DNA of 64,000 nt from an uncultured Microcaldota archaeon (lineage in GTDB: Archaea > Micrarchaeota > Micrarchaeia > Norongarragalinales > CAINOH01): NCBI GenBank assembly GCA_903851445.1, contig CAINOH010000024.1, positions 1 to 64,000 on the forward strand. Direction: 5' to 3'. Positions 26,034 to 35,641 of this stretch are shown in pieces; positions within the stretch are counted from its first letter, which is position 1; the number at the start of each line of letters is the position of its first letter. The notes below the pieces were generated by a model. The model had not been told where the DNA came from. It did not search any database and saw only the letters and a list, made by a program, of their open reading frames with translations. The position numbers and the translations under genes were made by a program.

Positions 26034-26264
26034 ATGACTAACAAATCAGGCAAGCCCGGCATCCACCACTGCCACGGGGTGGTCCGGACAATAGTGGTCG
26101 GGCCGCGGGGCCAGGTAGTCATCCCGAAGGAGGCCCGCGAGTGGATGGGAATAAAGCCCGGCGACCAGCTGGTGCTGCTCTCAAAGGTGCCCGGCGCGAT
26201 GATGATAATCCGCGCCGACGGCATCCGCCACCTGGCAGAGAAGATAATGAGCAAGATAAAATAG
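26034..26264 (+). CDS. AbrB/SpoVT-type transcription regulator
   Basis: A 76-residue swapped-hairpin DNA-binding protein. The domain reads VVGPRGQVVIPKEAREWMGIKPGDQLVL. The N-terminus holds an HHCHG segment that might bind metal. It lies 44 bases upstream of an ABC exporter gene and likely regulates the operon and itself. No toxin gene follows, so it is a regulator and not obviously an antitoxin. Confidence 0.9.
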   Translation: MTNKSGKPGIHHCHGVVRTIVVGPRGQVVIPKEAREWMGIKPGDQLVLLSKVPGAMMIIRADGIRHLAEKIMSKIK

Positions 26265-26308
26265 CGTGCAGGGCGGCGCGCCTTCCAGACGTACAAATAG
26301 TGTTTTTT

Positions 26309-27244
26309 ATGTTCGAAATCGAGACCCACGGGCTTGAGAAGAAGTTCGGCAACTTCACCGCAGTCAACGCCATTGACCTTGAAGTCAAGAAGGGCGAGAT
26401 ATTCGGCTTCCTCGGCCCGAACGGCGCGGGAAAGACCACCACGATAAAGATGCTCACCACGCTTGCCACGCCGACGAGCGGGACCGCAAAAATCGCGGGT
26501 TTTGACGTTGCCACACAGCCTGCAAAGGTGCGCTCGCGGATAGGCGTCGTGCCCCAGACGTTCTCGCTTTTCGAGGAACTTTCGCCGATGGAGAACCTGT
26601 GGTACATCGGGAAGCTCAACGAGATTCCCGAAAAGGAAATCGAGTCAAAGAGCATCGAGCTTCTCAAGGCAGTCACCCTTTACGACAAGCGCGACCTGCC
26701 CTCGGGCGGGTTTTCGGGCGGGATGAAGCAGAGGCTCTCGCTTGCGGCAAGCCTGCTGCACGAGCCGAACATACTTTTCATGGACGAGCCCACCACCGGC
26801 CTGGACCCGCAGAGCAGGATTGCGATGCGCGACATCACCCGCGACCTGAACAGGAAGGGCGTCACAATCATCTACACCACCCACGACATGGACGAGGCGG
26901 AGAAGCTGTGCGACCGCATCGCCATCATGGACCACGGCAACATCATAGCAATCGGCACCGCCGACGAGCTCAAGCGCAAGGTATCAAAGCACGAGATTGC
27001 CGAGATTGACGCGCCCGACGCGTCCAAGGAGACCGTTGATGCGCTCAGGAAGCTGCCATTCATACACTCCGTCGAAAAGGACGGCTCGCGGCTGGTGTGC
27101 GAAGTGTCGGACGGCTCGGAAATGTTCTCAAAATTATCTGACTTCTTCAAGAAAAGGCAGCAGCAGGTCAATGAGATACGCATACGCAAGCTGTCGCTTG
27201 AGGACGTGTTCATCAAACTTACAAAGAAGGACTTGAGGGAATGA
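26309..27244 (+). CDS. ABC transporter ATP-binding protein (drug/export type)
   Basis: The 311-residue protein has Walker A GPNGAGKTTT, the signature FSGGMKQRLS, Walker B ILFMDEP and an H-loop THD. The extra C-terminal domain of about 85 residues is usual in CcmA/DrrA-type exporters. ATG at 26309 is the start of homology; upstream sequence in frame is not conserved. It overlaps the permease gene in an ATGA. Confidence 0.95.
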   Translation: MFEIETHGLEKKFGNFTAVNAIDLEVKKGEIFGFLGPNGAGKTTTIKMLTTLATPTSGTAKIAGFDVATQPAKVRSRIGVVPQTFSLFEELSPMENLWYIGKLNEIPEKEIESKSIELLKAVTLYDKRDLPSGGFSGGMKQRLSLAASLLHEPNILFMDEPTTGLDPQSRIAMRDITRDLNRKGVTIIYTTHDMDEAEKLCDRIAIMDHGNIIAIGTADELKRKVSKHEIAEIDAPDASKETVDALRKLPFIHSVEKDGSRLVCEVSDGSEMFSKLSDFFKKRQQQVNEIRIRKLSLEDVFIKLTKKDLRE

Positions 27245-28896
27245 AAAGGCAGGAAAAGACGGACAAGCGTGACGCTGACGAGAAGCTCATAGACCTGGAC
27301 AAGGTCAGGGCGATTATCACCAAGAACTACATGGTGCTGCGCCGCGACAGGACGCGCATGATAGCCCTGATCGTATTCCCGATAGTCATGATATCCATTT
27401 TCGGAGCGACAACAGGCGTCACGCCAAAGCACCTTGCAACTGCAATTGTTGACAACGACCAGAGCCTGCTCTCAAGCCAGGTGGCGGGCCAGCTGCAGAC
27501 GCTTGACGTCCTTAGCATCGAATACAGCGTGGGCAGCGAGTCCGAGGCAAAAAAGCTCCTTGACGAGGGCAAGGCCAAGGCGGTCGTGATAATCCCGCAG
27601 GGGTTTGAGGATGCCATCAAGGAAGGCCGGCAGACGACCATCCGGCTGATGGTCGACCAGTCGGACGCCACTGTCGCACAGATTGCATCCGCAAGCATCA
27701 GGGGATTCATAACCGGGCTGTCAAAGCAGGCCAGCGCACAGATGATAGCACAAGAGCAGGTTAACATTGCGATTGCCGCAAGGAAGGTGGCTGCGCTGGA
27801 ATCGCTGCTCTCCTCGGGTGCGCAGGCGGCCGGGACTGTTGACGCGTATGACCTGGCAGCTGAGCAGGCTACGCTCGCGCGCTACCGGCTTATGCAAAGC
27901 ACGGACACGCTGACCAAGCTTTCGCAGGCTGTTGCCGCTAACCTATACTCGCCAACAAACGCGGACTACTTGAACGAACTTACTTTCGCCTATGACAACC
28001 CAAGAGCCAAGGCGTCGGTAGTCAGTGAAATCAACCTGGACCAACAATATGTCGCCCAGATGGCTATGTACAGCGGGCTTGCAGCAGGGAACATGATGGT
28101 GCTGCGCAGCGTCGCCTCCACACAGGCGCTCATCGCACAGGCAAAGGCCGGCTCGCTTGCGCTCTCGGCACAGCTTGACTCCGCAGCACCTGTTGCGGAC
28201 AGCGTGCAGGTCACGCTTGAAGGCTTTGCCTCAACCGACGTCAGCAGCCTTGTCGACCCCATCACGGTCGAGTCGGTGCAAGTGTACGGCCAGAGGCAGG
28301 GGATTGACTTTGCGCTGCCTGCGCTTGTTGCGCTAATCATATTCCAGGGCGCCATAATGGGCATGGGAAGGGCGATTGCAGGCGAGCGCCACGACGGCTC
28401 GCTTACCCGCGTGTTCCTCACGCCGACCTCAAACACCACGATACTGCTTGGGACCCAGCTTTTCTACATGATATTCGAGACGTTGCGCGCAATATGCATA
28501 GTCCTAATCGCGATGCTGGTTTTCGGGCTGACGATTTCAGGCAACCCGTTCGAGGTCCTCCTGATAATAATCCTGTTCACAATGGGAGCAACCGGGGTCG
28601 GGCTCGTAATCTCGTCCTTTGCAAAGACCGAGGAGCAGTTCATGCCAATGTCGATGCTCATAAGCCTGCCTTCGATGTTCCTTGCCGGCGCGTTCTTTCC
28701 CATACAGACCATGCCTGCGATACTGCAGGGCCTGGCGAAGGTGCTGCCTATTTACTATGCAGGCGACGCGCTTCGCGGCGTGATGGTCAAGGGGTTCTCG
28801 CTGATGCAGGTGTGGCCGGACGTGCTTTTCCTGTCGCTTTTTGCGCTTGTCATGCTTGCGCTGTCAGTAATGGTTTTCAAGAGGGAAGTAATGTAA
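27241..28896 (+). CDS. ABC-2 type transporter permease
   Basis: The 551-residue permease has one N-terminal helix, a large extracellular domain of about 300 residues, and five or six C-terminal helices ending in the ABC-2 region (PLPALV-like FALPALVALIIFQGAIMGMG and FAKTEEQFMP). This layout fits YhgE/YadH-type exporters. Its start overlaps the ATPase stop. It is followed after 22 bases by a secreted protein gene, which may be the exporter's partner or cargo. Confidence 0.92.
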   Translation: MKRQEKTDKRDADEKLIDLDKVRAIITKNYMVLRRDRTRMIALIVFPIVMISIFGATTGVTPKHLATAIVDNDQSLLSSQVAGQLQTLDVLSIEYSVGSESEAKKLLDEGKAKAVVIIPQGFEDAIKEGRQTTIRLMVDQSDATVAQIASASIRGFITGLSKQASAQMIAQEQVNIAIAARKVAALESLLSSGAQAAGTVDAYDLAAEQATLARYRLMQSTDTLTKLSQAVAANLYSPTNADYLNELTFAYDNPRAKASVVSEINLDQQYVAQMAMYSGLAAGNMMVLRSVASTQALIAQAKAGSLALSAQLDSAAPVADSVQVTLEGFASTDVSSLVDPITVESVQVYGQRQGIDFALPALVALIIFQGAIMGMGRAIAGERHDGSLTRVFLTPTSNTTILLGTQLFYMIFETLRAICIVLIAMLVFGLTISGNPFEVLLIIILFTMGATGVGLVISSFAKTEEQFMPMSMLISLPSMFLAGAFFPIQTMPAILQGLAKVLPIYYAGDALRGVMVKGFSLMQVWPDVLFLSLFALVMLALSVMVFKREVM

Positions 28897-28918
28897 AAAC
28901 GATTATCAGGTGGTTTGT

Positions 28919-30118
28919 ATGAAAAACGAAATATTGTTCGCATTTGTGTTTGCCTTGCTGGCAGTCAACGTATCCGCGTTGAACCGGCCCGACGTGCGCA
29001 TCACGGGCTACTCGATGCCGGTTGCCCTGCTTGCAGCGGACCAGTCGGAAGTCACGCTTTCGCTTGAGAGCGTGGGAAAGCTTGACTGCGCCTACCGCGT
29101 GATAGCGCAGGCCTCGCCGTCATACCCAATCAGTTTGCACGGCCCGGACGTGATAGTGGTCGGCGACCTGTGCAAGGCCGATGGCGCAAGGAACATAACA
29201 TTCGTGTTCAACGCAGACCAGAACGCCAACGCAGGCAACAACCCGGTGTCGGTCACAATCACTTATGAGAGCGAGAACGCAGCGCCCTATTCGACGCTCC
29301 AAAACCTCAACATCCCGGTTTCCGGCTTCCCGGAACTCCGTGCGCAGGTGACCTCAAGCACGCCCATTGACATCCACCCCGGAGACACCGCAACAGTAGA
29401 GATTACACTGGACAACATCGGGTCTTACAAGGCCCAGGCCATCGAGGCCACCCTGAACGCGCCGACGCCTATGGAGGTCAAGGCAGCTACCAAGACGGCG
29501 ATAATCGCCGAGCTTGCGGCCAAGAAGTCGGCCAAGGTCACTTACACGATTTTCGTGCCAAAAGGCCAACGGCCGGGAGTGTATTCGGCTGGCCTTGCGC
29601 TGTCTTACATAGATGAGGCCGGGATGCGCGTCTCAAAGTCAATTCCAGTAAGCATAACCGTTGCCGCGAAGGCGGACTTGGCTGTCGCGCCGAGCGCGGA
29701 TGCCGTGTTCATCGGCGCAAATAACGCTGCAGCCCGCTTTACCATAAAAAACAACGGTGCGGACGCTGCAAAGAACCTCCGGGTAAAGGTCATCCCCCAG
29801 TTCCCAATATCAACTGACGGCAGCGAGAGGCTGGTTGGCGACCTTGCGCCGGGCGCGACTGTCGAGGTTGCATTCAACGTCAACGCGGACAAGGAAGCGG
29901 CTGCCGGAAACTACGCACTGCAAATCCAGGCGACTTACGAGGATGCCTCGGGAACCAAGTACCGCGAGAGCGTCGAGACCGGGATAACCGTCCATCAAAA
30001 GGACCTCTTTACCTCAATATTTGGCGACTACTGGTTCCTCTGGGCCATTGCGGCAATAGCGCTCGCGGTCTTCCTTGGCCGCAAGGCAAGGTCAGCCCTT
30101 GGAAAGAAGAAGGCATAA
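28919..30118 (+). CDS. COG1361-type surface protein with signal peptide and C-terminal anchor
   Basis: The protein starts with a signal peptide (FAFVFALLAVNVSA) and contains three repeated beta-sandwich domains like NEW3/CARDB, seen in archaeal S-layer-associated proteins. It ends with one transmembrane helix and a basic tail. ATG at 28919 follows an AGGTGG ribosome-binding site; the GTG at 28910 is less likely. Its place behind an ABC exporter is a recurrent arrangement in archaea, and it may serve as an extracellular partner. Confidence 0.85.
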   Translation: MKNEILFAFVFALLAVNVSALNRPDVRITGYSMPVALLAADQSEVTLSLESVGKLDCAYRVIAQASPSYPISLHGPDVIVVGDLCKADGARNITFVFNADQNANAGNNPVSVTITYESENAAPYSTLQNLNIPVSGFPELRAQVTSSTPIDIHPGDTATVEITLDNIGSYKAQAIEATLNAPTPMEVKAATKTAIIAELAAKKSAKVTYTIFVPKGQRPGVYSAGLALSYIDEAGMRVSKSIPVSITVAAKADLAVAPSADAVFIGANNAAARFTIKNNGADAAKNLRVKVIPQFPISTDGSERLVGDLAPGATVEVAFNVNADKEAAAGNYALQIQATYEDASGTKYRESVETGITVHQKDLFTSIFGDYWFLWAIAAIALAVFLGRKARSALGKKKA

Positions 30119-30124
30119 GGGCGT

Positions 30125-30205
30125 TTGGGCCCAACCCCCCCCCCCCCGCTCTTTTCCGTTTTTCTCCCTTCTTTCCTTTATTCCCCTTTTTTGCAAATCT
30201 TTTTC
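30125..30205 (+). terminator. C13 run followed by pyrimidine-rich terminator
   Basis: A run of 13 C lies at 30135-30147. From 30150 to about 30210 the plus strand is almost wholly T and C, with several runs of four to seven T. Archaeal termination uses such T-rich stretches. The C run is an unusual homopolymer and might be a sequencing length error, but it lies outside coding sequence. Confidence 0.6.
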
Positions 30206-30280
30206 TTTACTTGCACACTAATTGTGGATAAACCACCGGAAGCTGCGAAGCCTCCCAGCCTAAATCATAGGCGTTTTTGA

Positions 30281-31972
30281 ATGATAGCAATCAGCGACTT
30301 TGGAGTCATCGTCATAGTCGCAACCATCGCCGGCGCAGTCGCGATAATGCTCCGCCAGCCCTCGGTAATCGGCCTACTTGTCGCTGGAATGATAGTCGGT
30401 CCCCACCAGCTGGGCCTTGTAGGCAGCATGGACTCGATATCAAGCTTTGCCGACGTGGGCGCCATCCTTCTGCTCTTCGCCATCGGCCTTGAGTTCTCAA
30501 TGGACAGCCTGAAGAGCCTGGGCGCCAAGGCGACCATACTTGCAGCAACCAAGATGGGCATCATAATGCTCCTGGGCTACCTTGCGGCGACGCTTTTCGG
30601 CCTCAAGCCCATCACGGGAATGTACCTTGGCGCAATCTTCTCAATCACGAGCACGGCCATAGTCTCCAAGATACTTTCTGAGAAGAACTTTTCCGACCGA
30701 CCGGAGGCGCCGCTCCTGATAGCCTCGCTGATTGTGGAGGACATCATCTCGATATTCATGCTCGCGGTGCTCTCGGGCATCAGCGGGTCGGGCGAACAGG
30801 TCTCGTTCAAGTTCATCCTCTCGGTCGCGAACTCGCTCGTGATATTCGGGGTGTTCTACCTGGTCCTCTCGAGGATACTCAAGATAGTGCTTGACTGGCT
30901 TTCCGAAAACCGCGCAGAGGAGACGCTTGCGTTCTCCGCCCTGAGCATGGGGGTCGGCCTGAGCTTCCTCGCCCAGTTTGCGGGCCTGCCTGCGTCAATC
31001 GGTGCGTTCCTTGCAGGCAACCTCATAGCATCGCTCAAGAAAGCCGAGGAGTTCAAGCAGGCGATTTACCCGCTCATCTTCGTATTCTCCGCGTTGTTCT
31101 TCCTCTCAGTCGGGATGGTGGTTGACCTGCGCTCGATAATCTCCAACATCTGGCTGATTGCGGGAATCGCCATTGCCGCGATTGCAATCAAGTTCGTGGC
31201 AACGCACGTGTCATACTACTTCGTCGAGGCGGACTCGCGCTCGGCCACTTTTGCAGGGATTGCGATGCTCTCAATCGGCGAGTTCTCGATACTGATAGCC
31301 CAGCTTTCGCGCAACGTGGTCACCGACATCGACCTTATCGGCATCACGTCTGCTTTGGTGCTGATCACTTCGCTTACGACGTCGTTTTTGATTGACGACT
31401 CCGAATTCATCTGGAGGAAGCTGCGGCGCACGCTGCCTGCACGCATAGTCGACGCCGGACGGCAGATTGCACGCCAGAACCAGCAGGCGTTCTACGCGGT
31501 GCAGTACAACTACTCGTTCAACAGCAAGGTCGGCTCAAGCGTCTCCTTCCTCCGCGAGAACCTCCTTCTGATGGTAATCATCTTCGGGGTCATACTCTAC
31601 TCGACGCAGTCCGCCCAGACGTTTGCCTTTGGAGACACGATCATAACGCTCAAGGGCCTCGGGCTGGGCGTCGCGCTGGTTGCAACAGCGGCAATAATGG
31701 CAAGGACGATAATCGCAATGAGAAAAAGCGACTACTATTCCATACGCAGCGCAGGGCTCCTGTCGATGTACCGCAAGCTGGCGCGCACATTCAGCACCTC
31801 GGCCATCATCTGGCTTGCCATTGCCCTGCTCGCGGTGCTCGTTGTCTTCGGGTCCAACCCCGAAGCAAGCAGGATGATAACGCTTGTTGCGATACTGGTG
31901 GTCATAGCGGACGTGTACAGGCGAAGGGAAGGCAAGATGGGAATGCTGCAAGGCCGCTCTGACTATTATTAG
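30281..31972 (+). CDS. Kef/CPA2-type cation:proton antiporter, second copy
   Basis: The 563-residue polytopic protein matches CPA2 antiporters (IVATIAGAVAIMLRQPSVIGLLVAG, IGLEFSMDSLK). It exchanges a monovalent cation for protons. After the transporter core, about 170 residues contain three or four further hydrophobic segments and no TrkA-N domain. It differs enough from the antiporter at 12543 to be a distinct family branch. Confidence 0.9.
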   Translation: MIAISDFGVIVIVATIAGAVAIMLRQPSVIGLLVAGMIVGPHQLGLVGSMDSISSFADVGAILLLFAIGLEFSMDSLKSLGAKATILAATKMGIIMLLGYLAATLFGLKPITGMYLGAIFSITSTAIVSKILSEKNFSDRPEAPLLIASLIVEDIISIFMLAVLSGISGSGEQVSFKFILSVANSLVIFGVFYLVLSRILKIVLDWLSENRAEETLAFSALSMGVGLSFLAQFAGLPASIGAFLAGNLIASLKKAEEFKQAIYPLIFVFSALFFLSVGMVVDLRSIISNIWLIAGIAIAAIAIKFVATHVSYYFVEADSRSATFAGIAMLSIGEFSILIAQLSRNVVTDIDLIGITSALVLITSLTTSFLIDDSEFIWRKLRRTLPARIVDAGRQIARQNQQAFYAVQYNYSFNSKVGSSVSFLRENLLLMVIIFGVILYSTQSAQTFAFGDTIITLKGLGLGVALVATAAIMARTIIAMRKSDYYSIRSAGLLSMYRKLARTFSTSAIIWLAIALLAVLVVFGSNPEASRMITLVAILVVIADVYRRREGKMGMLQGRSDYY

Positions 31973-32126
31973 TTTTAAAAGAAAAAGTGGAAGCCGCGCT
32001 TCCTGTGCGTCCCGGGCCCCTCGCTGCAAAAAACCGGTTTGCTTAGGCTGTTTTTTATAAGGGAAAACACTAATGGGTGCATACCTGGCCCTTGGGCCGA
32101 AGAACGCTTACTGGAGAGTGCTTGCT

Positions 32127-34643
32127 ATGGCCAACAACGTCTATTGGTTTTCCGAAATCAACAAGTCCTCGATTCCCATCGCGGGTGGCAAGGGCGCCAA
32201 CCTTGGCGAGATGTTCCAGCTCGGCCTGCCGGTGCCCGACGGCTTCGTGGTGTCGAGCGAGGCGTACTTCAACTTCGTGCGCGCTACCAAGATAGACAAG
32301 CTCATTGAGTCCACGCTCTCGGGGCTTGACGAGCAGGACTCGGACAAGCTGGACCAGGCGAGCGAGACCATCAAGAACGCCATCCTGGCTGAGCCGGTGC
32401 CCAACGACATCCGCACCGACCTTGTCCGCGCCTACAACAAGCTGTGCGGGGTGAGCATCTTCCCGCTTGCAAGCCAGGAGTTGCTCGTGGCCGTAAGGAG
32501 CAGCGCAACAGCCGAGGACCTGCCCGAGGCCTCGTTTGCGGGCCAGCAGGCCACATTCGTGAATGTGAAGGGAGCTGACATGCTCGTTGACGCGGTGCGC
32601 TCGTGCTGGGCCAGCCTCTTTGAGGCAAGGGCAATCTACTACCGCATAACTGAGCACTTCGACCACAACAAGGTCGGGCTGTGCGCTGTTGTGCAGAAGA
32701 TGGTGGACAGCGAAAAGAGCGGGGTCATGTTCACGGTAAACCCCATCAACAGGAACCCGAACGAAATCATGATTGAGGCTGCGATTGGCCTTGGCGAGGC
32801 CGTTGTGAGCGGGTCGGTCACGCCGGACAACTACATTGTCGCCAAGGACTCGATGCAAATCGCAAACAAGACCATAAACAAGCAGGAGTTTGTGATTCTC
32901 CGCGGAAAGTCCGGCACCGGCTCGGAAAAGGCCGACCTGCCTGATAACCTTGCCTCTGCGCAGAAGATCCCGGACGACCAGATAACCAGGCTGGCGGACT
33001 TTGGAAAGAGGATTGAGGAGCACTACGGCGCACCCCAGGACATCGAGTGGGCAGTTGAGAAGGGAAAAATATACATAGTCCAAACTCGGAACATCACCAC
33101 GCTAAAGGACAGGTTGCCGCAGGAAGAGAAGACGCAGGAGGTGAAGGTCGCAGTGGAAGCAAACGAGCCGATAGTGCAGGATACAATCAAACCGCGACCT
33201 CAAGCAGCACCCGCGCCAACTGTTGACATACCCAGGCCGCAGGTCATCGTAGAAACTGCGGTCCCAACATCATCCTCAAAGGCAAAGCCCATACTAAAGG
33301 GCCTGGGCGCCTCGCCGGGAACTGCGTGGGGGCCCGTGCGGCTCATCTACTCGCCAAAGGAAATACACAAGGTAAGGCAGGGCGACGTTTTGGTAACCGA
33401 GATGACCTCGCCGGACTACGTGCCTGCGATGAAGCGCGCCGCAGCAATCGTCACGAACTCTGGCGGCCAGACGTGCCACGCCGCAATAGTGAGCCGCGAA
33501 CTCGGGATACCATGCATCGTCGGCACGCGCACCGCGACCATTGACCTTAAGGAGGACCAAATCATCACGGTGAACGCGACCCAGGGCGTGGTGTTTGAGG
33601 GAAAGCTCGCAACCACAACTGCAGCAGGCTCAAACCCGACCACCAAGGCAATGGAAAAGGAGGTCGCGTCTGACGCGTTCATGCAGGAAGTGGTGCGCGC
33701 AACCAAGTACCTCTCCGGGCCGCAGAGCGACAACATCGTAACAGGCACCAAGCTCTACGTCAACCTTGCCGAGCCTGAGAACGCTGAGAAAATCGCATCA
33801 AAGCACGTCGACGGGGTCGGCCTCTTTAGGGCGGAGTTCATAATCGCCGGGTTCGGAAAGCACCCAAAGGCGATGCTCAAGCAGGGTAAGCGCGAGGAGT
33901 TCATCGACGCTTTGTCGGACGGCATGCGCAAGATGTGCGCAGCTTTCTACCCCCGGCCGGTCATCTACCGCGCAACCGACTTCAAGACCAACGAGTACAG
34001 GAACCTCGAGGGCGGCGAGGAGTTCGAGCCAAAGGAAGAGAACCCCATGATTGGCTTCCGCGGCTGCTTCCGCTACATCAAGGACCCCGAAGTGTTCAAC
34101 ATGGAGCTCGAGGCCATCAAGCGCGTGCGCGAGACGTACGGGATGAAGAACCTCTGGCTGATGATACCGTTCGTGCGCACGGTCAACGAGTTCAGGGCGT
34201 GCAAGAAGCTTGTGGACGCGGCCGGGCTTGCGAACGGCGGGTACGACTTCAAGCTGGGCATAATGTGCGAAATCCCCTCTACAATCATCCTTGCCGAGGA
34301 GTTCTGCAAGGAAGGCGCGCAGTTCTTCTCAATAGGGAGCAACGACCTGACCCAGCTCACCCTCGGCCTTGACCGGGACAACCCGATTGTGGCTGACGAC
34401 TTTGACGAGCGCGACCCATCTGTCCTCGAGTCCATCCGGCTGGTAATCGAGCGCTGCCACAAGCACGGCGTGCCGGTGGGGATATGCGGCCAGGCGCCGT
34501 CGGTCTACCCTGAGTTTGCCGAGGCGATTGTCGAGTATGGCATCGACTCAATCAGCGTCAACTCCGATGTGATTGAGGCAACGCGCAAGACAGTGGCAAG
34601 CGCGGAGCAGAGGCTATTGATGAAGAAGGCGCGAAGCAATTAA
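32127..34643 (+). CDS. ppsA: Phosphoenolpyruvate synthase
   Basis: The enzyme makes PEP from pyruvate and ATP for gluconeogenesis. The N-terminal ATP-grasp part starts at GGKGANLGEM; the phosphohistidine site GGQTCHAAI has His451; the C-terminal TIM barrel contains CEIPSTIIL and IGSNDLTQL. Between the first and second parts (about residues 327-388) lies a Pro/Ala/Val/Glu-rich linker that is much longer than usual. ATG at 32127 is preferred; the ATG at 32073 would add 18 residues that do not match the family. Confidence 0.95.
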   Translation: MANNVYWFSEINKSSIPIAGGKGANLGEMFQLGLPVPDGFVVSSEAYFNFVRATKIDKLIESTLSGLDEQDSDKLDQASETIKNAILAEPVPNDIRTDLVRAYNKLCGVSIFPLASQELLVAVRSSATAEDLPEASFAGQQATFVNVKGADMLVDAVRSCWASLFEARAIYYRITEHFDHNKVGLCAVVQKMVDSEKSGVMFTVNPINRNPNEIMIEAAIGLGEAVVSGSVTPDNYIVAKDSMQIANKTINKQEFVILRGKSGTGSEKADLPDNLASAQKIPDDQITRLADFGKRIEEHYGAPQDIEWAVEKGKIYIVQTRNITTLKDRLPQEEKTQEVKVAVEANEPIVQDTIKPRPQAAPAPTVDIPRPQVIVETAVPTSSSKAKPILKGLGASPGTAWGPVRLIYSPKEIHKVRQGDVLVTEMTSPDYVPAMKRAAAIVTNSGGQTCHAAIVSRELGIPCIVGTRTATIDLKEDQIITVNATQGVVFEGKLATTTAAGSNPTTKAMEKEVASDAFMQEVVRATKYLSGPQSDNIVTGTKLYVNLAEPENAEKIASKHVDGVGLFRAEFIIAGFGKHPKAMLKQGKREEFIDALSDGMRKMCAAFYPRPVIYRATDFKTNEYRNLEGGEEFEPKEENPMIGFRGCFRYIKDPEVFNMELEAIKRVRETYGMKNLWLMIPFVRTVNEFRACKKLVDAAGLANGGYDFKLGIMCEIPSTIILAEEFCKEGAQFFSIGSNDLTQLTLGLDRDNPIVADDFDERDPSVLESIRLVIERCHKHGVPVGICGQAPSVYPEFAEAIVEYGIDSISVNSDVIEATRKTVASAEQRLLMKKARSN

Positions 34644-34678
34644 GAAGAACTGGGAGATACAAGAGAGAGGGTCGAAAG

Positions 34679-35260
34679 ATGATATTCGGCTTTTGCGGCA
34701 CGCTGGGCTCAGGAAAGGGCACTGCAATAGAGCTATTGCAGAAGGAATTCGGAGCTACTAGCTTCAGCCTTTCTGACGAGATTAGGCAGGAGTGCAAAAA
34801 GCGTGGCTTGGGACTCGAACGGACCAACCTGATTGCTGTTGGAAACGATATGCGGAAAAGCCACGGTGACGGCTATTGGGCGGACAGGGTTGCCGAAAAG
34901 GTCAAGGCCCTTCCGAACTGGCAGAAAAAAGTCGCCACCGTCGATTCCATCCGGCTTCCTGCAGAGGTTGAGGGGCTTGTTGAACAGTTCGGGAAGGGAT
35001 TCGCGCTTATCAGCGTCGACGCGCCGGTTGAACTGCGCTACGAGCGCATCAAGAAGCGCGCAAGGGCAGGCGAGCAGCTGCTTTCGCTTGAGCAGTTCGA
35101 AGCGTCCGAACACAAGGAACAGTCAAAGGCAAAAGGCGAGCCCAACCTTGCCGCGACGATGGCGCTAGCTGACTATGAAATCGTCAACGACGAGAGCAGA
35201 CCGGAGCTTGAGCGCGGAATCCGCACGATTGCCAACAAGTACCACCAGAAGACCAAGTAG
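34679..35260 (+). CDS. UPF0200-type P-loop kinase-like protein
   Basis: A 193-residue nucleoside/nucleotide kinase-like protein with P-loop GTLGSGKGT at residues 7-15 and a basic lid region. It belongs to the archaeal UPF0200 family, whose substrate is not established. It follows ppsA by 35 bases on the same strand. An AGAGAGGGT run upstream is a ribosome-binding site. Confidence 0.85.
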   Translation: MIFGFCGTLGSGKGTAIELLQKEFGATSFSLSDEIRQECKKRGLGLERTNLIAVGNDMRKSHGDGYWADRVAEKVKALPNWQKKVATVDSIRLPAEVEGLVEQFGKGFALISVDAPVELRYERIKKRARAGEQLLSLEQFEASEHKEQSKAKGEPNLAATMALADYEIVNDESRPELERGIRTIANKYHQKTK

Positions 35261-35346
35261 GAATTGCTGGCACATCAACCAAAACAATATAACTATTTAT
35301 TGAGCAATAACTGTACAACTATTGACTGTGTCTAGAGGTAGGGGAA

Positions 35347-35583
35347 ATGAACATCGTGCTTGGCGCGCCGTACAACAAGATAATCGACAACGCACTGAAG
35401 AAGGGCCAGGCAGGCACCAAGGCCGAAGTCATACGCCAGGCTTTGAAGCTTTACCAGCGGTACTTCGAGGACGAGGAGACGCTTGTCGCAAGGGCGATTG
35501 AACGGGACATGGCATTGATAAGGTCGGGAAAGATGAAGACCTATTCACTCAAGGAAGTTAAGAAAAGACTGAATATCGACTGA
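35347..35583 (+). CDS. Ribbon-helix-helix antitoxin (ParD/CopG-like)
   Basis: A 78-residue protein with a ribbon-helix-helix core (KAEVIRQALKLYQRYFE) and an acidic/basic C-terminal tail, like ParD or RelB antitoxins. A TATA-like TATAACTATTTAT lies near 35289-35301, and GGGG precedes the ATG. It is followed 58 bases later by a ParE/RelE-type gene. Autoregulation is expected. Confidence 0.85.
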   Translation: MNIVLGAPYNKIIDNALKKGQAGTKAEVIRQALKLYQRYFEDEETLVARAIERDMALIRSGKMKTYSLKEVKKRLNID

Positions 35584-35641
35584 AAGTTGTAGACTTGCCC
35601 AAAATACCCTTTGACGCGTAACAACTCAAAGGGAGTTTTTC

